64,000 nt of DNA from Streptomyces sp. SN-593. GTDB taxonomy: Bacteria > Actinomycetota > Actinomycetes > Streptomycetales > Streptomycetaceae. The position numbers and the translations under genes are program-made. The notes beneath the pieces are model-generated. The model ran no database searches. It saw only the letters and a list, made by a program, of their open reading frames with translations, and was not told where the DNA came from. The DNA lies in contig NZ_AP018365.1 of NCBI RefSeq assembly GCF_016756395.1, positions 6,141,001 to 6,205,000 on the forward strand. Reading direction: 5' to 3'. Each line of letters begins with the position of its first letter. The stretch's first letter is position 1. Shown here in pieces: positions 50,842-59,736 of the stretch.

Positions 50842-51138
50842 ATGCCTGGCATCACGCCCGAGGAGGTCGCCCACCTCGGCCGGCTGGCACGGATGGAGCT
50901 GTCACGCGAAGAGTTGGACCACTTCGCCGGACAGCTCGACGACATCATCGGCGCCGTAGCCCGCGTATCCGAGGTGGCCGGCGAGGACGTCCCGCCGACC
51001 TCCCACCCGCTGCCCCTGACCAACGTGATGCGCTCGGACACCGTCCGGCCGTCGTTGACCCCGCAGCAGGCGCTGTCGGGCGCGCCCGCGCAGGAGCAGC
51101 AGCGCTTCAAGGTCCCGCAGATCCTGGGGGAGGACTGA
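50842..51138 (+). CDS. gatC: Asp/Glu-tRNA amidotransferase subunit C
   Basis: A 98-residue GatC. ITPEEVAHLGRLARMELSRE at the start and the C-terminal APAQEQQRFKVPQILGED are canonical. It stabilises the GatA-GatB complex that amidates Glu-tRNA(Gln) (and Asp-tRNA(Asn)). AGAGGA precedes the ATG, and TAGGAT near 50793 is a possible -10 box. First gene of the gatC-gatA-90 aa-gatB operon. Confidence 0.96.
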   Translation: MPGITPEEVAHLGRLARMELSREELDHFAGQLDDIIGAVARVSEVAGEDVPPTSHPLPLTNVMRSDTVRPSLTPQQALSGAPAQEQQRFKVPQILGED

Positions 51139-51142
51139 CGCC

Positions 51143-52636
51143 GTGACGGACATCATCAGGCTCACCGCCGCCGAGACCGCGCAGAAGATCGCGTCCGGCG
51201 AGCTGACCGCGGTCGAGGTGACCGAGGCCCACCTGGCCCGGATCGAGGCCGTGGACGAGAAGGTCCACGCGTACCTGCACGTGGACCGGGAGGGCGCGCT
51301 CGCCCAGGCCCGCGCGGTGGACGCCAAGCGCGCCGCCGGGCAGGAGCTGGGACCGCTCGCCGGGGTGCCGCTCGCGCTGAAGGACATCTTCACCACCGAG
51401 GGCGTGCCGACCACCGTCGGTTCCAGGATCCTCGAAGGCTGGCTGCCGCCGTACGACGCGACGGTCACCCGGAAGCTGAAGGACGCCGACGTGGTGATCC
51501 TCGGCAAGACGAACATGGACGAGTTCGCGATGGGCTCCTCCACGGAGAACAGCGCCTACGGCCCGACCGGCAACCCGTGGGACCTCACCCGCATCCCGGG
51601 CGGCTCGGGCGGCGGCTCGGCCGCGGCGCTGGCGTCGTACCAGGCGCCGCTGGCGATCGGCACCGACACCGGCGGCTCGATCCGGCAGCCCGCCGCGGTC
51701 ACCGCCACCGTCGGGGTCAAGCCGACCTACGGCGGGGTCTCCCGCTACGGCATGGTCGCCTTCTCCTCCTCGCTGGACCAGGGCGGCCCGTGCGCGCGCA
51801 CCGTGCTGGACGCGGCGCTGCTGCACGAGGTGATCGCCGGCCACGACCCGCTGGACTCCACCTCCGTGGACGTGCCCGTCCCGCCGGTCGTCGAGGCGGC
51901 CCGCAACGGCGACGTCAGCGGCCTGCGGATCGGCGTGATCCAGGAGTTCGGCGGCGAGGGCTACCAGGCCGGCGTGGTCCAGCGGTTCGAGGAGTCGGTG
52001 GAGCTGCTGCGCGGGCTCGGCGCGGAGATCGTCGAGCTGTCCTGCCCGTCGTTCACCTACGCCCTGGCGGCGTACTACCTGATCGCGCCGTCGGAGTGCT
52101 CCAGCAACCTGGCCCGCTTCGACGCGATGCGCTACGGGATGCGGGTCGGCGACGACGGCACGAAGTCCGCGGAGGAGGTCACCGCGCTGACCCGCGAGGC
52201 CGGCTTCGGCCCCGAGGTCAAGCGCCGCGTCATCCTCGGCACCTATGCGCTCAGCTCCGGCTACTACGACGCCTACTACGGCTCCGCGCAGAAGGTCCGC
52301 ACCCTGATCACCCGCGACTTCGAGCGCGCCTTCGAGCAGGTGGACGTCATCGTCTCGCCCACCACGCCCACCACTGCGTTCCCGATCGGCGAGCGGGCAG
52401 ACGACCCCCTGGCGATGTACCTCGCGGACCTGTGCACCATCCCGGTCAACCTGGCCGGGAACGCGGCGATGTCGCTGCCCTGCGGCCTCGCGCCGGAGGA
52501 TGGTCTCCCGGTGGGCCTGCAGATCATCGCGCCCGCGCTCAAGGACGACCGGCTCTACCGGGTCGGCGCCGCCGTGGAGGCCGCCTTCGTGTCGAAGTGG
52601 GGCCACCCGCTACTCGAGGAGGCACCGCAGCTGTGA
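51143..52636 (+). CDS. gatA: Glu-tRNA(Gln) amidotransferase subunit A
   Basis: A 497-residue amidase that frees ammonia from glutamine for the transamidation. The Ser-cis-Ser-Lys triad is visible as Lys80 (PLALKDIF), Ser155 (GGSGGGSAAA) and Ser179 (TDTGGSIRQP). The GTG starts 4 bases after the gatC stop with GGGAGGA upstream. Its own stop overlaps the start of the 90-residue gene by 4 bases. Confidence 0.97.
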   Translation: MTDIIRLTAAETAQKIASGELTAVEVTEAHLARIEAVDEKVHAYLHVDREGALAQARAVDAKRAAGQELGPLAGVPLALKDIFTTEGVPTTVGSRILEGWLPPYDATVTRKLKDADVVILGKTNMDEFAMGSSTENSAYGPTGNPWDLTRIPGGSGGGSAAALASYQAPLAIGTDTGGSIRQPAAVTATVGVKPTYGGVSRYGMVAFSSSLDQGGPCARTVLDAALLHEVIAGHDPLDSTSVDVPVPPVVEAARNGDVSGLRIGVIQEFGGEGYQAGVVQRFEESVELLRGLGAEIVELSCPSFTYALAAYYLIAPSECSSNLARFDAMRYGMRVGDDGTKSAEEVTALTREAGFGPEVKRRVILGTYALSSGYYDAYYGSAQKVRTLITRDFERAFEQVDVIVSPTTPTTAFPIGERADDPLAMYLADLCTIPVNLAGNAAMSLPCGLAPEDGLPVGLQIIAPALKDDRLYRVGAAVEAAFVSKWGHPLLEEAPQL

Positions 52637-52905
52637 GCACCCAGACGAAGTCCGCGGCGAAGAACACCGGCCCGGCCACCCCGTCGGACAAGGGCGGCAA
52701 GAGCAAGAAGGGCACGTACCTGTCCATCGGCACCTCGCTCTTCAGCGCCTTCAGCGCGGTGAAGAAGGTGCGCGCCGCGCGCAGCGAGGACGACAAGCTC
52801 CAGCTCGTCGACGCCGTGCTGCGCGCCGCCGCGGTGACCACCGGCATCGTGCTGCTCGTCCGCGAGCTGCGCCGGCTGGGCGACGACGACGTCCTCGCGG
52901 ACTGA
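52633..52905 (+). CDS. Conserved small protein inside the gat operon
   Basis: A 90-residue protein starting with GTG that overlaps the gatA stop by 4 bases, so it is translated with gatA. A Lys/Ser/Thr-rich N-terminus is followed by LSIGTSLFSAFSAVKKVRAA, then a hydrophobic helix VDAVLRAAAVTTGIVLLVRE and an acidic end. The single hydrophobic helix could be membrane-associated. I remember an uncharacterised gene at the same place between gatA and gatB in other Streptomyces, which suggests conservation. Function unknown; a link to the amidotransferase is only positional. Confidence 0.75.
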   Translation: MSTQTKSAAKNTGPATPSDKGGKSKKGTYLSIGTSLFSAFSAVKKVRAARSEDDKLQLVDAVLRAAAVTTGIVLLVRELRRLGDDDVLAD

Positions 52906-52935
52906 CGGACCGACAAAGAAGAGGTACAGGGAACA

Positions 52936-54438
52936 GTGACCGTCACGGACCTGCTGTCCTACGAGGACGCGCTCGCGTCGTACGACCCGGTGATGGGCCT
53001 GGAGGTCCACGTCGAGCTGGGCACGCGGACGAAGATGTTCTGCGGCTGCTCCACCGAGCTCGGCGCGGAGCCCAACTCGCAGGTCTGCCCGACCTGTCTG
53101 GGCCTGCCCGGCGCGCTTCCGGTGGTCAACGAGATCGGCGTCGAGTCCGCCGTCAAGATCGGCCTGGCGCTCAACTGCGAGATCGCCGAGTGGTGCCGGT
53201 TCGCCCGGAAGAACTACTTCTACCCGGACATGCCGAAGAACTTCCAGACCTCGCAGTACGACGAGCCGATCGCCTTCAACGGCTACCTGGACGTCCAGTT
53301 GGAGGACGGCGAGGTCTTCCGGGTGCTCATCGAGCGGGCCCACATGGAGGAGGACACCGGGAAGTCCACCCACATCGGTGGCGCGACGGGCCGTATCCAC
53401 GGCGCCTCGCACTCCCTGCTGGACTACAACCGGGCCGGCATCCCGCTCATCGAGATCGTCACCAAGCCGATCGAGGGCGCCGGCGCCCGCGCACCGGAGG
53501 TGGCCCGCGCCTACGTCGCCGAACTGCGCGAGCTGATCAAGGCGCTGGGCGTGTCCGAGGCCCGGATGGAGATGGGCCAGATGCGCTGCGACGTCAACCT
53601 CAGCCTGCGCCCGCACGGCCGGGAGGCGTTCGGCACCCGCAGCGAGACGAAGAACGTCAACTCGCTGCGCAGCGTGGAGCGGGCGGCCCGGTTCGAGATC
53701 CAGCGGCACGCCGCGGTGCTCTCCTCGGGCGGCACCATCGTGCAGGAGACCCGGCACTTCCACGAGGAGGACGGCTCCACCACCTCCGGCCGGATCAAGG
53801 AGGAGGCGGAGGACTACCGCTACTTCCCCGAGCCCGACCTGGTGCCGGTCGCCCCGTCCCGGGAGTGGGTCGAGGAACTGCGGGCCGGACTGCCCGAACT
53901 GCCGCTGGCCCGCCGCGAGCGGCTCAAGCAGGAGTGGGGCATCTCCGACTTCGAGATGCAGTCGGCGCTCAACGCCGGTGCGATCGACCTGATCACCGCC
54001 ACCATCGACGAGGGCGCGGACGCGGCCTCGGCCCGCAAGTGGTGGATGGGCGAGCTGGCCCGGCACGCCAACGAGGCCGGCGTGGAGCTGTCCGAGCTGG
54101 CGATCACCCCGGCGCAGGTGTCCAGGGTCGCCGCGCTGGTCGCGGCCGGCGACCTCAACGACAAGCTGGCCCGGCAGGTCATCGAGGGCGTGCTCGCCGG
54201 CGAGGGCGACCCCGACCAGGTCGTCGACCGGCGCGGGCTGAAGGTCGTCTCGGACGACGGCGCGCTCGGCGCGGCCGTCGACCAGGCCATCGCGGACAAC
54301 GCGGCGGTCGCCGACAAGATCCGCGGCGGCAACCTCGCGGCGGCCGGCGCGCTGATCGGCGCGGTCATGAAGCTGACCCGCGGCCAGGCGGACGCCAAGC
54401 GGGTACGCGAACTGGTGCTGGAGAAGCTCCAGGGCTGA
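52936..54438 (+). CDS. gatB: Glu-tRNA(Gln) amidotransferase subunit B
   Basis: A 500-residue GatB, which binds the mischarged tRNA and carries out phosphorylation and amidation. GLEVHVELGTRTKMFCGCST, CPTCLGLPGALPVVN (zinc cysteines), RMEMGQMRCDVNLSLRP, TEIKNVNS-like SETKNVNSLRSVERA and the C-terminal YqeY-like helical domain with tail are all present. GTG start; AGAGGTACAGGG precedes it. A strong hairpin follows the stop by 25 bases. Confidence 0.97.
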   Translation: MTVTDLLSYEDALASYDPVMGLEVHVELGTRTKMFCGCSTELGAEPNSQVCPTCLGLPGALPVVNEIGVESAVKIGLALNCEIAEWCRFARKNYFYPDMPKNFQTSQYDEPIAFNGYLDVQLEDGEVFRVLIERAHMEEDTGKSTHIGGATGRIHGASHSLLDYNRAGIPLIEIVTKPIEGAGARAPEVARAYVAELRELIKALGVSEARMEMGQMRCDVNLSLRPHGREAFGTRSETKNVNSLRSVERAARFEIQRHAAVLSSGGTIVQETRHFHEEDGSTTSGRIKEEAEDYRYFPEPDLVPVAPSREWVEELRAGLPELPLARRERLKQEWGISDFEMQSALNAGAIDLITATIDEGADAASARKWWMGELARHANEAGVELSELAITPAQVSRVAALVAAGDLNDKLARQVIEGVLAGEGDPDQVVDRRGLKVVSDDGALGAAVDQAIADNAAVADKIRGGNLAAAGALIGAVMKLTRGQADAKRVRELVLEKLQG

Positions 54439-54462
54439 CCCGTACACGTCCCTCGCGTAGGT

Positions 54463-54494
54463 GGAGGCGGTACCCCGGCCGGGGTGCCGCCTCC
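54463..54494 (+). terminator. Strong terminator hairpin after gatB
   Basis: GGAGGCGGTACCCCGG pairs with the following CCGGGGTGCCGCCTCC over 16 positions with one G-T pair and essentially no loop (32 bases in all). It lies 25 bases after the gatB stop and closes the gat operon. No T-run follows. Confidence 0.75.
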
Positions 54495-54703
54495 CCGCAC
54501 GTGGCGGACGGCGTCCTGTGTGCCGCCGCGCGTCCGGGCACGGCGGCACACAGGGCGCCTTTATGCTTTCCGGACACTTGTGAGGAGAAGCACGAAAGCC
54601 GCAAAGGATCGGTTTCCCCTGGCACAGTGGGCGCAACGTACCCCCACGGGACCCGCACGGGCGTACCGACCACGCAACCGCACCCGCGAGGGGACAGCAG
54701 CCC

Positions 54704-57079
54704 ATGGCCGTACTCGCCCGGTGGTGCCTTCGCCGCCGCCTCGCCGTGGTGCTGCTGTGGCTGACCGCTCTCCTCGGGCTCGGCGCAGCCGCCGCGGTCG
54801 CCGGCTCCGCCTACTCCCACACCTACGAGGCGCCGAACACCGAGTCCAGCCGGGCCGCGAGGCTGCTGCGCACCGCGTTCCCCGACCAGGCCGGCGACAC
54901 CGACACGATCGTGTGGCACACCGTGCACGGCTCCGTACGGGCCGCCGCCGTCGAGCAGACCATGGCCAAGGTGATCGACCGGGCCCGCACCCTCCCCGGC
55001 GTCACCTCCGTGACCGGTCCCCACGGCCCCACCGGCGCCGGCCGGATCAGCGCGGACGGGCACACCGCCTACGCCACCGTCGGCTACGGCACGGACGCCG
55101 ACGGCGTCAGCCGCGGCCAGGCCCAGGCACTGGTGGACACCGCCAAGTCCGGTCAGGGCCCCGGCCTGGAGGTCGAGCTCGGCGGCGAGGCGGTCGGCAA
55201 CACCGAGGCGGCCAGCGCCCACCTCAGCGAGGCGGTGGGGGTCGCGGTGGCCGCGGTGGTGCTGCTGGTCGCGTTCGGGTCGTTCGCCGCGATGCTGCTG
55301 CCGATCGCCACCGCGCTGGTCGCCTGCGGCACCGCCTACATGGGCACCGTGCTGCTCGGCCACGCCATGACCGTCGCCGACTTCGCCCCGATGCTCGGCA
55401 TGCTGATCGGGCTCGGCGTCGGCATCGACTACGCGCTGTTCATCGTCAGCCGGCACCGCAAGGGCCTCAAACGCGGCCTGTCCGTGGCCCGGGCCGCGGA
55501 GGAGGCGGTGGCCACCACGGGCCGGGCGGTGGTGTTCGCCGGCGGCACCGTGTGCGTGGCGGTGCTCGGCATGCTGCTGCTGCGGCTGGGCTTCCTGGAC
55601 GGCGTCGCGGTGGCCGCCTCGCTCACGGTGCTGCTCACGGTCGCCGCGTCGGTCACGCTGCTCCCCGCGCTGCTGGGCTTCATAGGGCACCGGGCGCTCA
55701 GCCGCCGGGAGCGGCGGGTGCTGGCCCACGGCGGCGGGTGCCAGGCGGCGCAGCACCGCCGGGCCGAGGAGCACGCCGGCTGCCGCGGCTCCGACGCTCC
55801 CGCACCGCCTCCCAGCGGCGCCGCCGCCCGCTGGTCCGGCCTCGTCTCACGGCACCCCCGGCTGCTCGGCGTGGTCGCCGCCGCCGTCATGGCGGTGCTC
55901 GCGCTGCCCGCCCTGTCGCTGCACCTGGGCACCTCCGACCAGGGCAACGACCCCTCGACCACGACCACGCGCAAGGCGTACGACCTGCTCGCCGAGGGCT
56001 TCGGCCCCGGCGCGGACGGCCCGCTGACGCTGGTGGCCACCACCGACAGCGCGGGCGCGCTGGTGGCCCTCGACCACCTGCCGCAGACCCTCCGGCACAC
56101 CCCGGGCGTGGCGTCCGTCAGCGGGCCCGACACCGACGCCGCCGGCACCACCGGCGTGATCACGGTGGTGCCCACGACCTCCCCGCAGTCCACCGCCACC
56201 TCCGGCCTCGTCGACCGCCTGCGCCACCAGGTGCTGCCGGCCGCGGAGAAGGGCACCGACCTGACGGTCGACGTCGGCGGCGCGACCGCCAGTTACGACG
56301 ACTTCGCCGCCGTGGTGGTCGGGAAGCTGCCGCTGTTCGTCGGCTGCGTGGTGGGGCTGGGCTGCCTCCTGCTGCTGGTCGCCTTCCGGTCCGTGGGCAT
56401 CCCGGTCAAGGCCGCGGTGATGAACGTGGCCGCCGTCGCCTCCTCCTTCGGCGTGGTCACCGCGGTCTTCCAGTGGGGTTGGGGCAGCGAGTGGCTGGGG
56501 CTCGGCCGGGCCGGGCCGATCGAGCCCTTCCTGCCGGTGATCCTCGTCCCGGTGCTCTTCGGCCTCTCCATGGACTACCAGGTCTTCCTGGTCAGCCGGA
56601 TGTACGAGGAGTGGCGGGAGACCCGCGACAACGGACGGGCGGTGCGGGTCGGGCTCGCCGAGACCAGCCGGGTGATCAGCTCCGCGGCGGTCATCATGGT
56701 CGCGGTCTTCCTGGCGTTCGTGCTCAGCGGGGACCGGGTGATCGCGATGTTCGGCATCGGCCTGGCCGCGGCCGTGGCGCTCGACGCGTTCGTGCTGCGC
56801 ACGCTGCTGGTGCCCGCGCTGATGCACCTGCTCGGCCCGGCCAACTGGTGGCTGCCGGGCTGGCTGGACCGGCGGCTGCCGCGGCTCGCCGTCGAGGCCG
56901 CGCCGGAGGTCCGCCCGCCGGCTCCGGTCCCGCCCCCGGCGGAGCCCGCCCTGCCGGGTACGCCGGCGGCGGGCCTTCCCGCGGTGCCGGGCCTTCCCGG
57001 GGCGCCGGGGCCTCCCGCGGTGCCGGGCCTTCCCGCGGTTCCGGGCGCCGGGCGGCCGGTCCCGCACGTGAGCGTGTAG
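54704..57079 (+). CDS. MMPL-family RND-type membrane transporter
   Basis: A 791-residue transporter with the MMPL duplication: one helix, a large extracytoplasmic loop, five helices (VAVAAVVLLVAFGSFAAMLL, MLGMLIGLGVGIDYALFIVS), then the same plan again from about residue 385 (LFGLSMDYQVFLVSRMYEEW). The GxxxDY motifs GIDYAL and SMDYQV hold the proton-relay Asp-Tyr pairs. Family members export lipids, siderophores or drugs. The cytoplasmic linker between halves has HGGGCQAAQHRRAEEHAGC, and the C-terminus ends in about 50 residues of Pro/Gly/Ala repeats (PGLPAVPGLPGAPGPP). No partner genes; substrate unknown. Confidence 0.9.
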   Translation: MAVLARWCLRRRLAVVLLWLTALLGLGAAAAVAGSAYSHTYEAPNTESSRAARLLRTAFPDQAGDTDTIVWHTVHGSVRAAAVEQTMAKVIDRARTLPGVTSVTGPHGPTGAGRISADGHTAYATVGYGTDADGVSRGQAQALVDTAKSGQGPGLEVELGGEAVGNTEAASAHLSEAVGVAVAAVVLLVAFGSFAAMLLPIATALVACGTAYMGTVLLGHAMTVADFAPMLGMLIGLGVGIDYALFIVSRHRKGLKRGLSVARAAEEAVATTGRAVVFAGGTVCVAVLGMLLLRLGFLDGVAVAASLTVLLTVAASVTLLPALLGFIGHRALSRRERRVLAHGGGCQAAQHRRAEEHAGCRGSDAPAPPPSGAAARWSGLVSRHPRLLGVVAAAVMAVLALPALSLHLGTSDQGNDPSTTTTRKAYDLLAEGFGPGADGPLTLVATTDSAGALVALDHLPQTLRHTPGVASVSGPDTDAAGTTGVITVVPTTSPQSTATSGLVDRLRHQVLPAAEKGTDLTVDVGGATASYDDFAAVVVGKLPLFVGCVVGLGCLLLLVAFRSVGIPVKAAVMNVAAVASSFGVVTAVFQWGWGSEWLGLGRAGPIEPFLPVILVPVLFGLSMDYQVFLVSRMYEEWRETRDNGRAVRVGLAETSRVISSAAVIMVAVFLAFVLSGDRVIAMFGIGLAAAVALDAFVLRTLLVPALMHLLGPANWWLPGWLDRRLPRLAVEAAPEVRPPAPVPPPAEPALPGTPAAGLPAVPGLPGAPGPPAVPGLPAVPGAGRPVPHVSV

Positions 57080-57080
57080 C

Positions 57081-58322
57081 TCAGGAGACGGTCAGCCGCA
57101 GGACCCGGTCGTCACCGGAGCGGGCGGTGCCGCGGTCGTCGGTGTTGCTCGTGCTGAGCAGCAGGGTGTGGTCGTCCAGCGCGACCACCGAGCGCAGGCG
57201 GCCGTAGGCGCCCTTCAGGAACGCCTGGGGCGCGGCGGACGCCTTGCCGCCGGCCAGCGGGACGCGCCACAACTGCCCGCCCTTGAGGGAGGCGATCCAG
57301 ACGCAGCCTGCCGCGTAGGCGACCCCGCTGGGGGAGGCGTCGGCCGGGTGCCACTGCTCGACGGGGTCCACGAAGCCGGTGCGGTGCGCGGTGCCCTCGA
57401 CGGTGGGCCAGCCGTAGTTCGCGCCCGGCTCGATCAGGTTCAGCTCGTCCCAGCCGTCCTGGCCGAACTCCGAGGCCCACAGCCGCCCCTGGTCGTCCCA
57501 GGCCAGGCCCTGGACGTTGCGGTGCCCGCCGGAGTAGACGAGCGACCCGGGCGTCGGGTTGTCGGTGGGCGCCTCGCCGTCGGTCGTCATCCGCAGGATC
57601 TTGCCCGCGAGCGAGGACGCGTCCTGCGCCAGCGCCCGCCGCCCGGTGTCGCCGGTGCCGGCGTAGAGGTCGCCGTCGGGGCCGAAGGCGATCCGGCCGC
57701 CGTTGTCGAGGGAGCCGGTCGGGATGTCGCGCAGGATCGTGTCGGGGGCGCCCAACTGCTCGCCCTTGGGCCGCGACGGGTCGTAGAGGAAGCTGGCGAC
57801 GCGGTTGTCGGACTCGGTGGAGAAGTAGGCGTAGACGAGGTGGTCGGAGCCGTAGTCGGGCGAGACGGCCAGTCCCAGCAGGCCGTTCTCGCCGCCCTTG
57901 GAGTGGGTGACGCCGGGGACGAGGCCGACCTCGGTGACGGCGTGCGTCTTCGGGTCGATCCGTGAGATCCGGCCGGTGTCGCGCGCGCCCACCAGCAGGC
58001 TGCCGTCGGGCAGATCGGCCAGTCCCCACGGTGCGCTCAGCCCGGTCGCCACGGTGGCGGTGACCTTCGCGGTGCCCTCGGCCGGCGGGGTGGACACCGG
58101 GGCGGAGGGGGTCGCGGACCCGGAGGGCGCCGCGCCGCCCGCGGACGCCTTGCCGGGAGCGGTGGGCGACATCGGGTGCGTCAGGTTCGGCGACGCGGCC
58201 GAGGAGCACCCGCCGACCAGGACCGCCGCGAGCGCGAGCGCGACCCACGCGCCGCCGCGCGCCGGACCCCGTGCAGGCCTGCCGCCCGCCTCCGCTGTCA
58301 GTTCCCGCAACCTTCGATCCAC
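57081..58322 (-). CDS. Secreted lipoprotein of the glucose/sorbosone dehydrogenase family
   Basis: A 413-residue beta-propeller protein. The lipobox VGGC follows a hydrophobic stretch (WVALALAAVLVGGC), then a Ser/Pro/Gly-rich spacer and the propeller: GLSAPWGLADLPDGSLLVGA, ENGLLGLAVSPDYGSDHLVY, GGRIAFGPDGDLYAGTGDTG, GGHRNVQGLAWDDQGRLWAS and GANYGWPTVEG, the signatures of PQQ-dependent soluble aldose dehydrogenase-like proteins. The start is uncertain: this GTG, a GTG three codons upstream or an ATG at 58385 are possible; the chosen one gives the most normal signal peptide. It converges with the MMPL gene with one base between the stops. Confidence 0.85.
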   Translation of the reverse strand: MDRRLRELTAEAGGRPARGPARGGAWVALALAAVLVGGCSSAASPNLTHPMSPTAPGKASAGGAAPSGSATPSAPVSTPPAEGTAKVTATVATGLSAPWGLADLPDGSLLVGARDTGRISRIDPKTHAVTEVGLVPGVTHSKGGENGLLGLAVSPDYGSDHLVYAYFSTESDNRVASFLYDPSRPKGEQLGAPDTILRDIPTGSLDNGGRIAFGPDGDLYAGTGDTGRRALAQDASSLAGKILRMTTDGEAPTDNPTPGSLVYSGGHRNVQGLAWDDQGRLWASEFGQDGWDELNLIEPGANYGWPTVEGTAHRTGFVDPVEQWHPADASPSGVAYAAGCVWIASLKGGQLWRVPLAGGKASAAPQAFLKGAYGRLRSVVALDDHTLLLSTSNTDDRGTARSGDDRVLRLTVS

Positions 58323-58537
58323 GCGCCCCACCAGTTCCGCCGGGCCCGCTCGGCCGGGCCGCTCCACCGGCCAAGCACACCACATCTCGCCCTGGGGGAG
58401 GGCCCGTTCGCGGTCGACGCGGTCCGCATCACATCCGGGACGGTCCGCAGGCGGGCGCGGAAGCCGGGGGTCCCGGGTGCGGGGGCGCGGTCCCGGCGGC
58501 CCACAGGTACGGCCACACGGTTCGGCACATCCGCCCG

Positions 58538-58619
58538 CCCGGTCCGTTACGCCTGCCCGGCCCGGTACGCCCACCCGGTCCGTTACGCCGGCCCGGCCCG
58601 GCCCGGCCCGGTACGCCCG
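58538..58619. repeat. Degenerate 36-base tandem repeat
   Basis: CCCGGTCCGTTACGCC occurs at 58538 and again at 58574, each followed by a CCCGG-rich stretch and GGTACGCCC; the second unit is lengthened by extra GGCCC copies. The repeat lies between the sugar dehydrogenase gene (5' side) and the aldo-keto reductase gene (3' side) and may carry the former's promoter. Confidence 0.8.
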
Positions 58620-58650
58620 TCCGGTCCCGTTCACCCGCCGGGCCTCACGG

Positions 58651-59688
58651 TCAGTCCCACGACCCCTGGGCGGCCGGCAGCGCGGCGATCTCCGCGAGGT
58701 CCGCGGCGCTCAGCACGAGTGCGGCCGCCGCCGCGTTCTCCGCCGCCCGCCCGGCCGTCCTGGTGCCCGGCACCGGCACCACCGTGGGGCCCTGGGCGAG
58801 CACCCACGCGAGCGCGACCTGCGCGGCGCTGGCGCCGTGCCGCGCGCCCACCCGGCGCAGCCCCGCCACGATCGGCTGGTTCGCGGCCATCATCTCCGCG
58901 GTGAACCGCGGATGCCTGGCCCGCAGGTCCTCCGGCGCGAAGCCCGCACCGGGGGTGAGCGTGCCGGTGAGGAAGCCGTTGCCGAGCGGCATCGCGGCCA
59001 GGAAACCGATGCCGCGTGCCGCGCACCACGGCAGCAGTTCGGCCAGCGCCTCCGGCGCCCACACCGACAACTCGGCCTGCACGCAGGCCACCGGGAAGAC
59101 CTGCTGGACCCGGGCGAGGTGCCGGATCGTCTCGTCGTGCGGCCGACCGCCGCTCCCGCGGCCGCCCCTGGACCGGCCGACGCGCGCGCCCACCGCGCAC
59201 CATCCCAGGGCGCGCACCTTGCCCGCCGCGACCAGCTCGGCCATCGCCCCCCACGTCTCCTCGACCGGCACCTCGGGATCGGCCCGGTGCAACTGGTAGA
59301 GGTCGATCGTGTCGGTCCGCAGCCGGCGCAGCGACGCGTCGCACGCCCTGCGGACGTAGGACGGGCGGCCGTTGGCCACGAGGTGCTGCTCGCCCACCAG
59401 CAGTCCGCACTTGGTGGAGACGAACGCGTCCGCCCGGCGCTCCTGGAGCACCCGGCCGAGCAGCAGCTCGTTGGTGAACGGGCCGTACATGTCGGCGGTG
59501 TCCAGCAGCGTGACGCCCGCGTCGAGCGCGGCGTGCACCACGCGCAGCGACCGCTCGACGGACCCCCGGCCGGAGGGCGGCCACGCGCCGTCATGCCGCG
59601 GGGCGCCGTACCCCCAACTCATCGGCATGCAGCCGAGGCCGACCGCGCCCACGTCGAGCGCCGTGGCCCCGACCCTTCTGCGCTCCAC
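58651..59688 (-). CDS. Aldo-keto reductase
   Basis: A 345-residue NADPH-dependent oxidoreductase with the complete catalytic tetrad: Asp and Tyr in LLDTADMYGP, Lys in VSTKCGLLVG and His in LYQLHRADP. GAVGLGCMPMSWGYG at the start and VPVPGTRTAGRAAEN at the end are typical of the YajO/aryl-alcohol group. AAGGAGG lies 9 bases before the GTG. It is divergent from a 2-hydroxyacid dehydrogenase with only 48 bases between the start codons, so they share a promoter region. Substrate unknown. Confidence 0.9.
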   Translation of the reverse strand: MERRRVGATALDVGAVGLGCMPMSWGYGAPRHDGAWPPSGRGSVERSLRVVHAALDAGVTLLDTADMYGPFTNELLLGRVLQERRADAFVSTKCGLLVGEQHLVANGRPSYVRRACDASLRRLRTDTIDLYQLHRADPEVPVEETWGAMAELVAAGKVRALGWCAVGARVGRSRGGRGSGGRPHDETIRHLARVQQVFPVACVQAELSVWAPEALAELLPWCAARGIGFLAAMPLGNGFLTGTLTPGAGFAPEDLRARHPRFTAEMMAANQPIVAGLRRVGARHGASAAQVALAWVLAQGPTVVPVPGTRTAGRAAENAAAAALVLSAADLAEIAALPAAQGSWD

Positions 59689-59736
59689 CCGTCCCAACCT
59701 CCTTGCGCCGCCCCACTGTGTCATAGCCTCCTGACC

